From: an uncultured Lachnospiraceae bacterium
GTDB lineage: Bacteria; Bacillota; Clostridia; Lachnospirales; Lachnospiraceae
DNA: 33,865 bases
Direction of reading: 5' to 3'
Assembly (NCBI GenBank): GCA_902761665.1
Contig: CACWLA010000020.1
Coordinates: forward strand, 1 to 33,865
Shown here: one piece after another, positions 13,903 to 23,248 of the stretch
Position numbering within the stretch: the stretch's first letter is position 1
Layout: each line of letters begins with the position of its first letter
Position numbers and translations under genes: made by a program
Notes under the pieces: model-generated
Told to the model about the DNA's origin: nothing
What the model saw: the letters and a program-made list of their open reading frames with translations, nothing else
The model's database searches: none

Positions 13903-15042
13903 TCAACCTTTCTGCAGATATTCCCTCGCCCAGGATTCCGCGGCGAGGACCGCATCAAGATCCGGGTCTTTTACGAGGTCATGCGCCAGCATGGCCTTTT
14001 CGATGCTTCGTACGATGTCAAGGTAGCCGATCTTTCCGGAAAGAAACTGCGCCACGGCCCATTCATTCGCAGCGTTATAGACTGTCGGGAGCGTTCCGCC
14101 CGTGCGGCCGGCTTCGTAGGCGAGGGCAAGGCCGGGGAAGTTTTCGGTATCCGGTGCGTCAAAGGTGAGCGGCGGCAGTTTCGTAAAATCAAGCGGCGCG
14201 GCGACGGCAGGCCCGCGGTCAGGCCAGGTCAGGGCATATTCGATCGGCAGGCGCATGTCCGGTACGGCCAGCTGGGCCTTGACGGAGCCGTCCGTGAATT
14301 CGATCATTGAATGGATCACGCTCTGCGGATGGATCACGGCTTCGATCTTATCGTAGGGCATGCCGAAAAGGTGATGCGCCTCCATGACCTCCAGGCCCTT
14401 GTTGACGAGGGTGGAGGAATCGATGGTGATCTTTGCGCCCATGGTCCAGTTCGGATGTTTCAGTGCGTCAGCAGGGGTGATGTGCGCCAGGTCTTCTTTC
14501 TTCCTTCCGCGGAACGGTCCGCCGGAGGCAGTGATGAGAAGCCGCGAAATGCGCGCAGGATCTTCGCCCTGCAGGCACTGGAACACGGCGCCGTGCTCAC
14601 TGTCGACCGGGAGGAAGCGGACACCGTACCGTTCTACGGCCGGCATGATCAGATGCCCCGCGCAGACGAGGGTCTCCTTGTTCGCGAAAGCGCAGTCACG
14701 TCCCGCCCGGATCGCGGCAAGCGTCGGGCGGATCCCGATCATCCCGAGAAGCGAAAGGGAAACGATGTCGGCAGGCACGCCGGCAGCCGCTTCTTCCAGC
14801 CCTGCTTCGCCGGAGACCACCCGGATGCCGGTATCGGCCAGCCGGATCTTCAGCTCTGCGGCGGCCTTTTCATCATACAGGCAGACGAGTTCCGGCCGGA
14901 ACTCCCGCGCCTGCACTTCGATCTTATCGACGCTGGACCAGGCTGCGAGCGCGGTCACGCGAAAGTTCCCCAGCCGCCTTACGACGTCCAGGGTCTGTGT
15001 CCCGATGGAACCGGTGGAACCGATGACGGAAATGTTTTTCAT
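13903..15042 (-). CDS. dxr: 1-deoxy-D-xylulose-5-phosphate reductoisomerase
   Basis: 379 residues from the ATG at 15042, where MKNISVIGSTGSIG gives the NADPH-binding GSTGSIG (8-14); AAGAGGC precedes it. The frame stays open upstream to 15321 but crosses the promoter. Visible motifs are FANKETLVCAG, PVDSEH (metal-binding), LLITASGGPF, KHPNWTMGAKITIDSS and NKGLEVMEA, all diagnostic. Dxr converts DXP to MEP, the committed step of non-mevalonate isoprenoid synthesis, in the cytosol. In many Firmicutes dxr lies between cdsA and rseP; here it is monocistronic with its own promoter and terminator. Confidence 0.97.
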   Translation of the reverse strand: MKNISVIGSTGSIGTQTLDVVRRLGNFRVTALAAWSSVDKIEVQAREFRPELVCLYDEKAAAELKIRLADTGIRVVSGEAGLEEAAAGVPADIVSLSLLGMIGIRPTLAAIRAGRDCAFANKETLVCAGHLIMPAVERYGVRFLPVDSEHGAVFQCLQGEDPARISRLLITASGGPFRGRKKEDLAHITPADALKHPNWTMGAKITIDSSTLVNKGLEVMEAHHLFGMPYDKIEAVIHPQSVIHSMIEFTDGSVKAQLAVPDMRLPIEYALTWPDRGPAVAAPLDFTKLPPLTFDAPDTENFPGLALAYEAGRTGGTLPTVYNAANEWAVAQFLSGKIGYLDIVRSIEKAMLAHDLVKDPDLDAVLAAESWAREYLQKG

Positions 15043-15081
15043 GAATAAAGCCTCTTGCGAAAAAACGTAGGATTCCCCTTC

Positions 15082-15109
15082 ATTATAGCAGAGAAGTGCG
15101 AATTCGCAA
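15082..15109 (-). promoter_or_regulatory. Sigma-A promoter of dxr
   Basis: On the minus strand: -35 TTGCGA (15104-15109), 16-base spacer, perfect -10 TATAAT (15082-15087), with a leader of about 35 bases. Confidence 0.82.
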
Positions 15110-15225
15110 CCGGAGAAAGCCGGGCAGGCCGGTAAAAAAACCGCTCCCGCGTCAATGGGAAAAACGCCGCAAACCCTTGCCGTTATGCGGTTTTCGGCAC
15201 TTTTTCGCGGCAACTTCGAAAGTGC

Positions 15226-15256
15226 TTGCCAGGACCCGCCGCGGTCATGGTACAAT
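15226..15256 (+). promoter_or_regulatory. Possible promoter of the SLC13/ArsB-type permease gene
   Basis: -35 TTGCCA (15226-15231), a long 19-base spacer, -10 TACAAT (15251-15256). It is the only candidate in the 15110-15292 gap. The rest of the gap shows only a weak CCGCA/TGCGG hairpin near 15173-15196. Confidence 0.5.
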
Positions 15257-15292
15257 GGAACCACTTTTGACAGGAGATTGATTGATCCGCCT

Positions 15293-16651
15293 ATGAATGC
15301 AAGCACGGTATTCGCCCTCATTCTGTTTGTTCTGACTTACGTCTTCATGTTTACGATGCAGAAGATCCGCCCCGCCATCGCGGTCTTCAGTGCCCTCATT
15401 TTTGTCGCCGTGGGGAGCCTCGGCGTCTTTCCGGACTTTTCGTACTCCTTCGGTGAGGCGCTCGGCGAGATCGACTGGAACGTCCTGATGATGATCGTCG
15501 GGACCATGGGAACGGTTTTCCTTTTCATTGAATCGCAGATGCCGCAGCGCATCTCCGACAAACTGATCAGCCACGTGCACAGCGTCAAATGGCTGGTCGT
15601 GGTGCTGTCCCTGTTTGCGGGTATCATCTCCGCCTTCGTAGACAACGTCGCGACGGTCCTGATGGTGGCGCCGGTCGCGCTCGCGGTATGCAAGCGCCTG
15701 AATATCTCACCGGTCGCCCCGATCATCTGCATTTCCGTCTCCTCCAACCTGCAGGGGGCCGCCACGCTGGTGGGCGATACCACTTCGATCCTGCTCGGCA
15801 AGGCAGCAAACCTGGACTTCATGGACTTCTTCTTCGTGGAAGGAAAGCCCGGCATGTTCTGGGTGACCGAAGCCGGCGCGCTTGCCGCTGCAGCAGTCAT
15901 TTACTGGATGTTCCGCAAGGACGACCAGTACATCGGTGAATCGCATAAGACCGAGGTAAAAGACAAGGTCCCGACCTGGCTTCTTGGCCTCACGGTGCTG
16001 TCCCTGATCGCGGTCTCCTTCATTCCGTACAAGAGCAATGCAGCCCCCGGGCAGTTTTACAAGCCCGACGTGACGAACGGCCTCATCTGCATGCTTTTCT
16101 TCCTGGTCGGCCTCGCGCGCCGCGTCATTAAGGACAAGTCCTTCGACATGGCAAAGGCGGCCCTGAAGGAGATCGACTACTATACCGTGGTCCTGCTGAC
16201 CGGCCTTTTCGTCGTGATCGGCGGCATCAGCCGCGCAGGCGTCATTGACATGATCGGCAGTCTTCTCGCCGGACTCTCTGGCACCGGCAGCCGCGGATCG
16301 GTCTTTCTGATCTATTTCATTATCGTCTGGATCAGCGTGCTCCTGTCGGCCTTCATCGACAACATTCCCTACACGGCGACCATGCTGCCGATCGTGGCGG
16401 TGGTCACGGCGCGCCTGAATGCGGCAGGCGCGAACGTTCATCCGAACCTTCTGTACTTCGGCCTCCTCGTCGGCGCGACGCTCGGCGGGAACCTGACGCC
16501 GATCGGTGCCTCCGCCAACATCGCAGCCCTCGGCATCCTGCGCAGGGAGGGGCACGAAGTCAAGTCTTCCACCTTCATGAAGTTCGGTGTTCCGTTCACC
16601 CTGACAGCCGTGATCACGGGCTTCCTGCTGGTCTGGATCATCTGGATGTAA
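15293..16651 (+). CDS. SLC13 / NhaD-ArsB-type ion transporter superfamily permease
   Basis: 452 residues from the ATG at 15293; AGGAG sits 16 bases upstream, which is long. The TTG at 15278 is in frame but too close to that site. The protein is a polytopic membrane protein of the ion transporter superfamily (PF03600 type). The two halves repeat the family signature: FVDNVATVLMVAPVALAV (about 110-127) followed by SSNLQGAATLVGDTTSILLG, and FIDNIPYTATMLPIVAVV followed by GATLGGNLTPIGASANIAALG. Both are re-entrant ion- or substrate-binding hairpins. Substrates in the family include Na+/H+, arsenite, citrate and dicarboxylates; the FxDN...GDTTSI pattern is closest to NhaD/ArsB-like members. No arsenic genes are nearby, so I do not call it ArsB. 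Confidence 0.88.
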   Translation: MNASTVFALILFVLTYVFMFTMQKIRPAIAVFSALIFVAVGSLGVFPDFSYSFGEALGEIDWNVLMMIVGTMGTVFLFIESQMPQRISDKLISHVHSVKWLVVVLSLFAGIISAFVDNVATVLMVAPVALAVCKRLNISPVAPIICISVSSNLQGAATLVGDTTSILLGKAANLDFMDFFFVEGKPGMFWVTEAGALAAAAVIYWMFRKDDQYIGESHKTEVKDKVPTWLLGLTVLSLIAVSFIPYKSNAAPGQFYKPDVTNGLICMLFFLVGLARRVIKDKSFDMAKAALKEIDYYTVVLLTGLFVVIGGISRAGVIDMIGSLLAGLSGTGSRGSVFLIYFIIVWISVLLSAFIDNIPYTATMLPIVAVVTARLNAAGANVHPNLLYFGLLVGATLGGNLTPIGASANIAALGILRREGHEVKSSTFMKFGVPFTLTAVITGFLLVWIIWM

Positions 16652-16668
16652 GTGCTTTTCGTCATTTT

Positions 16669-16700
16669 CTGCATGGCCATCGCGGCCATGCAGTTTTTTT
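16669..16700 (+). terminator. Terminator after the permease gene
   Basis: CTGCATGGCC (16669-16678), loop ATCGC, GGCCATGCAG (16684-16693), then seven T: a strong intrinsic terminator. Confidence 0.93.
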
Positions 16701-16712
16701 CCGGCGGAATGC

Positions 16713-16741
16713 TTTACGGAAAAGCGGAAAAATGATAGAAT
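16713..16741 (+). promoter_or_regulatory. Promoter of the two-gene ABC operon
   Basis: -35 TTTACG (16713-16718), 17-base spacer, -10 TAGAAT (16736-16741), with a leader of about 32 bases. No binding site for a bacitracin-type response regulator was recognised. Confidence 0.65.
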
Positions 16742-16779
16742 GAGCGGACCGGGAAATCATCCCATGTGCAGGTGACAAA

Positions 16780-19155
16780 ATGATCGCTCTGAAACTGCAG
16801 AACATATCGAAATATTATGCGTCCCAGACTGCCGTGGTCATGGGGCTTTCCAACATCAGCCTATCGTTTTCGACGGGTGAATTCGTCGCGGTCACAGGCG
16901 AGAACGGAAGCGGCAAATCAACACTGGCAAACGTCATTGGCGGCATGCTCCCATATGAAGGCGGCGAACTTTACGTGATGGGTCAGCCCACTTCGCATTA
17001 CAATGCGGCGGACTGGGAACGCTACCGCAGAGACCTCATCAGCTTCATTTCGCAGGATTACGGCATACTGCCGGGCAACACGGTATTTGAAAACGTGGAA
17101 AGCGCACTGATCCTTTCAGGCTGCGAACGGTCGCTCGCAAAGGAAAAAACGCGGGACATCCTGGCGAAGGTGGAGCTTTCGGAACATGCGAAAAAGCGTG
17201 CGGCCAAGCTTTCCAGCGGACAGAAGCAGCGGCTTGCCATCGCGAGAGCTCTCGCGAAGCCTTCCCGGATCCTCATTGCCGACGAGCCGACCGGGAACCT
17301 GGACAGAGAGAACAGCGACAAGGTCATCCGGCTTCTCGGGGAAGCCTCGCAGGAGCGGCTGGTCATCCTCATCACCCATGAATACGCCGAGGTGAAGGAC
17401 CGTGTGACGCGGCATATCGTGCTCTCGGACGGCAAGGTGGTCCGGGACAGCGATCTCTCCGCGCCGTCTGCCGAAGCAGCGGATGATGCCGGACCGGGCG
17501 AATCTTCTGCCGCGCAGCCTGAAACCGCGGCAGAAAAGGAAACGGAGAAGCGCTCTCCCGGAGCTCGTCTTGCGTCTTATGTCGCGCGGCTCACGGCAAA
17601 AGCGCACCCGGTTTTCTTCTTTTTTACGCTGCTCATCCTGCTGCTGACCGGTATCTCTTCCTTCATTTTCATCGGCAATTTCATGATCGCAACCGATGAC
17701 GTGGTCTCGCGGGTGTACGACAATAAGGCATTCATGAACGGTGACCGTACGCGGATCGTGCTGGCGAAGGATGAAAGAGAAGCGTTTACCGACGGGGAAC
17801 TTAAACGCATCGGCGGGCAGCGCTACGTCGAACGCGTGGAAAAATACGGTTATCTCTGCGACCTGAAATATTATTACCGCGAGGACGTGGATTACCGCAG
17901 CTATACGAGTACGGATTATGCCCCGGACTATCATCCGATCGAAAATCCGGGCGCGTACACGTACTCTGAGAAAGTCAAACTGCTGGCAAACGATCCGAAG
18001 TACCTGCGCAGCGTCAGCGAGGTAAGCGGGATCAGACGCGGCCGGATGGCGGAAGGTTTCTATGAGGTGCTTTCGTCGGATCCCGATCTTAAGACTGGTG
18101 CGGAGGTGAGGGTGTTTATCAGAGACGAAGCCCATTGGGCAGTCTCTCGCTTCATCGACCTCAGGTTCGTCGTGGTCGGCGAGACCTCCGGAAGCCGAGG
18201 CCTGTATTTCTCGGACAGTTTCTGCAGGATGCTCAACAGTTCAGCGCTGATCAGCATCTATAACCAGTCCGGCGTCTATTTCTCCGGCGGTGATCTCGGA
18301 AAATATCCCGTCGCGCCGTTTGATGCGGACCGTCTCAGGGAATACCTGCCGGCGGAAGACGCCGTACCGCAGGGGCTCGCGGAAAACGAGTTTCTCATTC
18401 CGCCTGATCCGGAGGGGCGGGGACCGGAATACGGTTCGTCCTTAAGCCTGAATATCGGCGCCCGGATCACGGGTGTCCGGGATGCCGAAGACGCTGTCTA
18501 CGACCTCGTCTGTGCCGGACATTATACAGGCAGTCACTCCAAACTTGTCATCGTCGATCCCGATACCTACGAAAAGATGACGGGAGACATGCGCTCCAAC
18601 CAGATCTCGGTCTTCATTGACGATTATGCCTATACCCAGCGGGCCATTGATGAGTTTGCTGCCCTGGGCTACGTCGCGCTCTCCCCTTACACGCAGGGAT
18701 CCACGGCAAAGAATGGGACGCTGGAAACGGAACGCGTCAATCTCCTGCGGATATCCCTTGCGGCCTCCGTTCTGACGCTGGTCCTTCAGCTCATCCTCCT
18801 CAAGGTGACGTTCTCGTCGCTGCGGGATCATTACCGCCTCCTTTCCCACATGGGGCTTCGGGGGAAAACGGCGCAGGCCTCGCTTGCGCTGCTGTTTGCA
18901 TTCCTGACGGTGCTCGGTGAGATCATCGGGGCAGCGGTGATCTGGCTGCTCAACCGGCAGGGATACGTACGGGTCGTGAACATTTTCAAGTATCTTGAGC
19001 CGCCGAAACTCGTGCTGATCTTCGCGATCCATCTTCTGTTCTGCATGATCGCCTATTTTGCTGCTGCACGGTCGATCAGAAAGCAGGTGTTCACGATCAG
19101 CGGTTTCCATGAAGACATGGACGGTGAACTTATGGAAGAGGTGATGGGCGCATGA
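16780..19155 (+). CDS. ABC transporter, fused ATPase and FtsX-like permease (first of pair)
   Basis: 791 residues. The N-terminal ATPase (about 1-225) has Walker A GENGSGKST (40-48), Q-loop SQDYG, signature LSSGQ (144-148), Walker B ILIADEP (164-170), D-loop GNLD and His200. An Ala/Glu-rich linker (about 226-262) follows, then TM1 (279-303), a large extracytoplasmic domain (about 305-640) and three C-terminal helices with the FtsX-type arrangement. This is the MacB-like layout, used for mechanotransmission, peptide/antibiotic resistance or lipoprotein-related export rather than ordinary import. The ATG has AGGTG upstream, and the stop overlaps the next gene by 4 bases (ATGA). The two proteins probably form a heterodimer. 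Both ATPase sites look intact; the signature has Ser in place of the first Gly. Confidence 0.9.
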   Translation: MIALKLQNISKYYASQTAVVMGLSNISLSFSTGEFVAVTGENGSGKSTLANVIGGMLPYEGGELYVMGQPTSHYNAADWERYRRDLISFISQDYGILPGNTVFENVESALILSGCERSLAKEKTRDILAKVELSEHAKKRAAKLSSGQKQRLAIARALAKPSRILIADEPTGNLDRENSDKVIRLLGEASQERLVILITHEYAEVKDRVTRHIVLSDGKVVRDSDLSAPSAEAADDAGPGESSAAQPETAAEKETEKRSPGARLASYVARLTAKAHPVFFFFTLLILLLTGISSFIFIGNFMIATDDVVSRVYDNKAFMNGDRTRIVLAKDEREAFTDGELKRIGGQRYVERVEKYGYLCDLKYYYREDVDYRSYTSTDYAPDYHPIENPGAYTYSEKVKLLANDPKYLRSVSEVSGIRRGRMAEGFYEVLSSDPDLKTGAEVRVFIRDEAHWAVSRFIDLRFVVVGETSGSRGLYFSDSFCRMLNSSALISIYNQSGVYFSGGDLGKYPVAPFDADRLREYLPAEDAVPQGLAENEFLIPPDPEGRGPEYGSSLSLNIGARITGVRDAEDAVYDLVCAGHYTGSHSKLVIVDPDTYEKMTGDMRSNQISVFIDDYAYTQRAIDEFAALGYVALSPYTQGSTAKNGTLETERVNLLRISLAASVLTLVLQLILLKVTFSSLRDHYRLLSHMGLRGKTAQASLALLFAFLTVLGEIIGAAVIWLLNRQGYVRVVNIFKYLEPPKLVLIFAIHLLFCMIAYFAAARSIRKQVFTISGFHEDMDGELMEEVMGA

Positions 19156-21629
19156 TCACGGTCAAGGATCTGAAAAAAACGTACAGTCCCGGAACAAGGG
19201 CCGCGGAGGAAGTCCTTCACGGTGTCAGTTTCGATCTTCCCGAAACCGGTTTCGTGTGCATCCTCGGCCGTTCGGGCAGCGGCAAGACCAGTCTGCTCAA
19301 CGCCGTGGGCGGGCTTGACGCCTTTGACAGCGGCCTGCTCGAGATCGACGGGACGCGCATCACCCGCTCCGATCACCGCGAGATGGAGAGGCAGAGGAAC
19401 ATGAACTTCGGCTACGTGTTCCAGAATTATTACCTGCTTCCGGAGCATTCGGCTGCCTATAACGTGTACCTCGGCCTTCACTCGCTGGATCTGGATGAGA
19501 GGCAGAAACTGAAGCGGGTGGAGGATGCCCTCCGGCAGGTGGACATGCTTCGCTTCAGAAAACGCCTGGTCGGAGAACTTTCAGGCGGCCAGCAGCAGCG
19601 GATCGCCATCGCAAGGGCTGTCGCCAAGTCCCCGAAGGTCATCTTTGCGGATGAACCCACCGGGAATCTTGACGAGGAGAGCACGCTGAACATCTGCACC
19701 CTGCTTAAAAAACTTTCCCGGACGAGTCTCGTCGTGATGGTCACGCACGAAGAGCGGCTTGCCCGCTTCTTTGCGGACAGGATCATCACGATAGAAGAGG
19801 GCCGCATTTCAGGCGACAGCAGCGAATGGGAGCACGGCGTTCTTGCTTCGGCGGACAACAACAGCGTCTATGCAGGCGATCTTGCGGATGAGAACTTTGC
19901 TTCCGAAACGCTGAATCTGAGAGTGCTGGCAGCTGACGGCGCCGATCCCGCCGGGATCACGATCGTGGTGGAAAGCGGCAGGATCCTCATCAAGACCGAC
20001 GATAAACGGCTCGTCATGGTCTCAAAGAACGCGGATCCGCCCTTCGTCAGGGAGGGCAGCCGGCCCAGGCTTACGCTGCCGCAGATCGAAGAGGCGGCGC
20101 CGCACGAAGCCGAAACGGCGCGTCCGGCGCAGAAGGGAAGGTGCACGGGGCTCGGCATCAGAATGCTCATGGAGGAAATGCGGACAACGGCCTCGAAAAA
20201 GAGGCTCCGCAATTTTGCGTCTGCACTGTTCATCATCCTGCTTTCGCTGATGCTGCTCTTATCCGTTTCCGACATCAACGAGGCGGCGAAGGTCGATCCG
20301 GAGCAATTCATCACCGTGGATTCACATGTGATCAGGCTCCGCTTCGATCAGGGGAAAAACTATGACCCCAAGGTCGAGACCTCGCTCACCAGGTACGTTC
20401 CCGACTGCCTGAAGGTCCTTGATGAGTCAGGGACCGACTGCGACCTCATTCCCCTGACCGTTTTCCGCTTCATGTTTTACTGCGACATTCTTCCGCAGTA
20501 CGGCTCGCTTGCGATGAGTTTCGGAAAATACAGTCTTGTCGACATTGACAGGCTCGATCCTTCGACCATCGTCTACGGCCGCATGCCCGAACGCTACGAT
20601 GAGATCGTCGTTGACCGATGGATCATCAAGAACTGTACCGACAAGGACGGCATCGTGCAGAACCTGATCCCCGACGGCGGGTACATGCTCGGCAAGCAGA
20701 TCTACATGGACCGGAAGAATTATCATCCCACCATCGTAGGGATCTGCGACAGCGGTGAACCGAGCATTTATCTCTCGAGAGTCGGCATGCTTTCGGTAGG
20801 CATGAACGGTCAGCCGGTGATCCCTTATTCCGAGTTCGTCTCGATCACGGGCAGGACCGACCTTGAACCCGTCGCGCCGGGAGAGGCTGTGATCATTGAG
20901 GAGAATGCAGGCCAGTACTACATGAGCAAGCTCGGCACGGCGATGACCTTCAACAACAGCATTCAGTTCCGTCTGCGGGAAGCCGTGAGGGGCGCCGACC
21001 CGGAAAAGTACGGGATCACGGCACCGCTGATCATCTCCGATGAGGATGTCGGGAAGTTCCTGCGGAATGCGATCGAAACAAGAACGCGTTTCGACGTATG
21101 GTGCGCCGACAAGGAAAAGGTCAGGAAGGTGCTTGCGGAAGGGCTTCCTCAGGAACTCAGGGATCTTGTGGTCATCGACATTGAAGATACCTACCAGACG
21201 GAATATGCTTCCTTCATGGCGCGGCGCAGCCTGCGCCTTCAGACGAGGTTCATCATTACCGGAGCGGTCGGCCTCCTGTGCCTCGTGATGCTCTACGTCA
21301 TCCAGCGCTTCCGCGTCAGGGACCGCATGGGCATGATCGCGGTGTACCGGATGCTCGGGATACCCGGACGCGACCTGGTGGGCCTGTTCATCCTCGAAAA
21401 CCTTTTGCTGACACTCAGATTTGCCGTTCCGACCGTGCTGCTCGCATGGGCGGCGGCAGAACTCCTGCCCCTGCTCGGCGTAGGAGAACTCTCTGTCAGC
21501 ATCCCGGTCTGGATCCCCCTTGTGACGATCCTGGGCATCGCTGCCGCACAGGTCGTCGTCGCGGTCCTGGCGGTGTTTCCGCTGATCGGCATGCCGCCGG
21601 CAAAACTCGCCGCGAAGTACGATTTCTGA
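19152..21629 (+). CDS. ABC transporter, fused ATPase and FtsX-like permease (second of pair)
   Basis: 825 residues with the same layout as its upstream partner. The ATPase shows Walker A GRSGSGKTS (39-47), Q-loop FQNYYLLP, consensus signature LSGGQ (143-147), Walker B VIFADEP (163-169) and His199. Between ATPase and TM1 (about 354-372) lies a 110-residue beta-rich insert (about 235-345) with alternating hydrophobic strands, as seen in related Firmicute ABC proteins of this type. An extracytoplasmic domain (about 375-690) and three C-terminal helices follow. It is coupled to the upstream gene by a 4-base overlap. No two-component system, immunity or peptide gene is adjacent, so the substrate is open. 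No convincing terminator follows. Confidence 0.9.
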   Translation: MITVKDLKKTYSPGTRAAEEVLHGVSFDLPETGFVCILGRSGSGKTSLLNAVGGLDAFDSGLLEIDGTRITRSDHREMERQRNMNFGYVFQNYYLLPEHSAAYNVYLGLHSLDLDERQKLKRVEDALRQVDMLRFRKRLVGELSGGQQQRIAIARAVAKSPKVIFADEPTGNLDEESTLNICTLLKKLSRTSLVVMVTHEERLARFFADRIITIEEGRISGDSSEWEHGVLASADNNSVYAGDLADENFASETLNLRVLAADGADPAGITIVVESGRILIKTDDKRLVMVSKNADPPFVREGSRPRLTLPQIEEAAPHEAETARPAQKGRCTGLGIRMLMEEMRTTASKKRLRNFASALFIILLSLMLLLSVSDINEAAKVDPEQFITVDSHVIRLRFDQGKNYDPKVETSLTRYVPDCLKVLDESGTDCDLIPLTVFRFMFYCDILPQYGSLAMSFGKYSLVDIDRLDPSTIVYGRMPERYDEIVVDRWIIKNCTDKDGIVQNLIPDGGYMLGKQIYMDRKNYHPTIVGICDSGEPSIYLSRVGMLSVGMNGQPVIPYSEFVSITGRTDLEPVAPGEAVIIEENAGQYYMSKLGTAMTFNNSIQFRLREAVRGADPEKYGITAPLIISDEDVGKFLRNAIETRTRFDVWCADKEKVRKVLAEGLPQELRDLVVIDIEDTYQTEYASFMARRSLRLQTRFIITGAVGLLCLVMLYVIQRFRVRDRMGMIAVYRMLGIPGRDLVGLFILENLLLTLRFAVPTVLLAWAAAELLPLLGVGELSVSIPVWIPLVTILGIAAAQVVVAVLAVFPLIGMPPAKLAAKYDF

Positions 21630-21786
21630 TCAGGGAAAGACAGCGCTTTGCCCGGCGGTCTCCGTCATCGGCCTGCCGGCAATAACCTTCTGTTTATGAC
21701 CCGCTGCCCCGTTATAAACGTGTAAAATAGTCCCCCAAAACGGTTAAGAAAATTACGTTGCCGCCGATTTTTTTAATGATAAATTA
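21630..21786. other. Intergenic stretch between the ABC operon and gdhA
   Basis: No gene is visible. The first half is GC-rich with an imperfect CCGGCGG/CCTGCCGG pairing that has no T-run, so it is not a convincing terminator. The second half (about 21715-21786) is distinctly AT-rich and leads into the gdhA promoter. This suggests an upstream promoter element or regulator site, but no specific motif was recognised. Confidence 0.5.
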
Positions 21787-21816
21787 GTGACTTTTTCGTC
21801 CCGGGCGTGCTATGAT
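21787..21816 (+). promoter_or_regulatory. Promoter of gdhA
   Basis: -35 GTGACT (21787-21792), 18-base spacer, -10 TATGAT (21811-21816). The leader is about 58 bases and ends in GAGGAGG (21863-21869), 10 bases before the ATG. The -35 is imperfect, which would leave room for activation from the AT-rich upstream stretch. Confidence 0.65.
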
Positions 21817-21879
21817 AGAAGCAACGAAAAGGCAGTAAAACAATACCACCTAAAATATCATTGAGGAGGCACTTTTATC

Positions 21880-23232
21880 ATGAATGCTTATCTTGAAAGA
21901 GTTCTTGCCGAAACCAAGGCCAAGAACGCAAACGAGCCGCTTTTCCTTCAGACCGTAGAGGAAGTTCTGTCTTCCGTCGAGCCGCTTATCAATGCTCATC
22001 CCGAGTATGAAGCTGCCAGCCTGCTGGAACGTCTTGTTGAACCGGAGCGCGTGATCGAATTCCGCGTGGTCTGGATGGATGACCAGCTGAAGTATCATGT
22101 CAACCGCGGCTACCGCGTACAGTTCAACGCGGCCCTCGGCCCGTACAAGGGAGGTCTTCGTTTTGCTCCCAACGTAACGCTTGACACCATGAAGTTCCTG
22201 GGCTTCGAACAGATCTTCAAAGATGCTCTGACCGGCCTGCCGATCGGCGGCTGCAAGGGCGGTTCCGACTTCGATCCCCGCGGCAAGAGCGACGGCGAAG
22301 TCATGCGTTTCTGCCAGGCCTTCATGACCGAACTGATCCGCCACATCGGTCCCGATGTTGACGTTCCTGCCGGTGACGTAGGTGTCGGCGGACGTGAGAT
22401 CGGCTATCTGTACGGCCAGTATCGCCGCATCAAAGGCGCTGCGGAGCTGGGTGCCATGACCGGTAAGGACATCAAGACCGGCGGTTCCATCCTTCGTCCG
22501 GAAGCGACCGGCTACGGCGCTGTCTACTATCTGGAAGAAGTGCTGAAGCATGACGGTCTGGAAATTGCCGGCAAGAAGCTCGCCATCAGCGGCTTCGGCA
22601 ATGTTGCCTGGGGTATCATGAAGAAGGCTGCCGAGCTTGGCGCTGCGGTCACCTACTTCGCCGGCCCGGATGGCTACATCCATGATCCGGAAGGTGTTGT
22701 CACCGAAGAAAAGCTCAACTTCATCCTTGAAATGCGCGCGAAAGATCCCATGCGCTGCGAACCTTATGCCGAAAGATTCGGTGTTGAATTCGTTCCGGGA
22801 ACCAAGTGCTGGGATGCCAAGGACGTCGACGTCCTTATGCCTGCTGCCACGCAGAACGACGTCAACATGGAATGGGCGAAGAAGATCGCTGCCAGCGGCG
22901 TGAAGTACTACATCGAAGTTGCGAACATGCCTACCACCAACGATGCTCTGGTCTTCCTGAAAGAACAGAAGCACCTGCTGGTTGCTCCTTCCAAGGCTGT
23001 CAACGCCTGCGGTGTCTCCGTTTCCGAACTGGAAATGGCGCAGAACTCCGCTCGCCTGTACTGGGATGCCGAAGAAGTCGACGCCAAGATGCACAAGATC
23101 ATGACCAACATCTACAAGTCCTCCGCCGATGCTGCAGAGCGTTACGGCCTGGGCTACGACCTGGTCGCCGGTGCCAACCTGGCCGGTTTCCAGAAGGTCG
23201 CGGATGCCATGATGTGCCAGGGCATCTTCTAA
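21880..23232 (+). CDS. gdhA: NADP-type glutamate dehydrogenase
   Basis: 450 residues, the typical length of the hexameric bacterial enzyme. Conserved sites are K90 in GPYKGGLRF, catalytic K126 in PIGGCKGG, D166 in DVPAGD and the dinucleotide loop GFGNVA (238-243). The enzyme makes glutamate from 2-oxoglutarate, ammonia and NAD(P)H, or the reverse, in the cytosol. The sequence style (GGSDFDPRGKSD, VNACGVSVSELEMAQNS) is that of the NADP-specific biosynthetic group. Its codons are more uniform, with many GCT, GTT and CGT, than those of its neighbours, and it has an excellent ribosome site, both pointing to high expression. It is monocistronic with a strong terminator. Confidence 0.97.
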   Translation: MNAYLERVLAETKAKNANEPLFLQTVEEVLSSVEPLINAHPEYEAASLLERLVEPERVIEFRVVWMDDQLKYHVNRGYRVQFNAALGPYKGGLRFAPNVTLDTMKFLGFEQIFKDALTGLPIGGCKGGSDFDPRGKSDGEVMRFCQAFMTELIRHIGPDVDVPAGDVGVGGREIGYLYGQYRRIKGAAELGAMTGKDIKTGGSILRPEATGYGAVYYLEEVLKHDGLEIAGKKLAISGFGNVAWGIMKKAAELGAAVTYFAGPDGYIHDPEGVVTEEKLNFILEMRAKDPMRCEPYAERFGVEFVPGTKCWDAKDVDVLMPAATQNDVNMEWAKKIAASGVKYYIEVANMPTTNDALVFLKEQKHLLVAPSKAVNACGVSVSELEMAQNSARLYWDAEEVDAKMHKIMTNIYKSSADAAERYGLGYDLVAGANLAGFQKVADAMMCQGIF

Positions 23233-23248
23233 GCTGTTTCAGACAGTT

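Noticed and set aside
15155-15292. 46-codon upstream extension of the SLC13/ArsB-type permease gene
   Set aside because: It overlaps the promoter candidate and encodes non-hydrophobic sequence unlike the family start.
15043-15321. 93-codon upstream extension of dxr
   Set aside because: It covers the dxr promoter and part of the divergent permease gene; Dxr proteins begin at the MKNISVIGSTGSIG segment.
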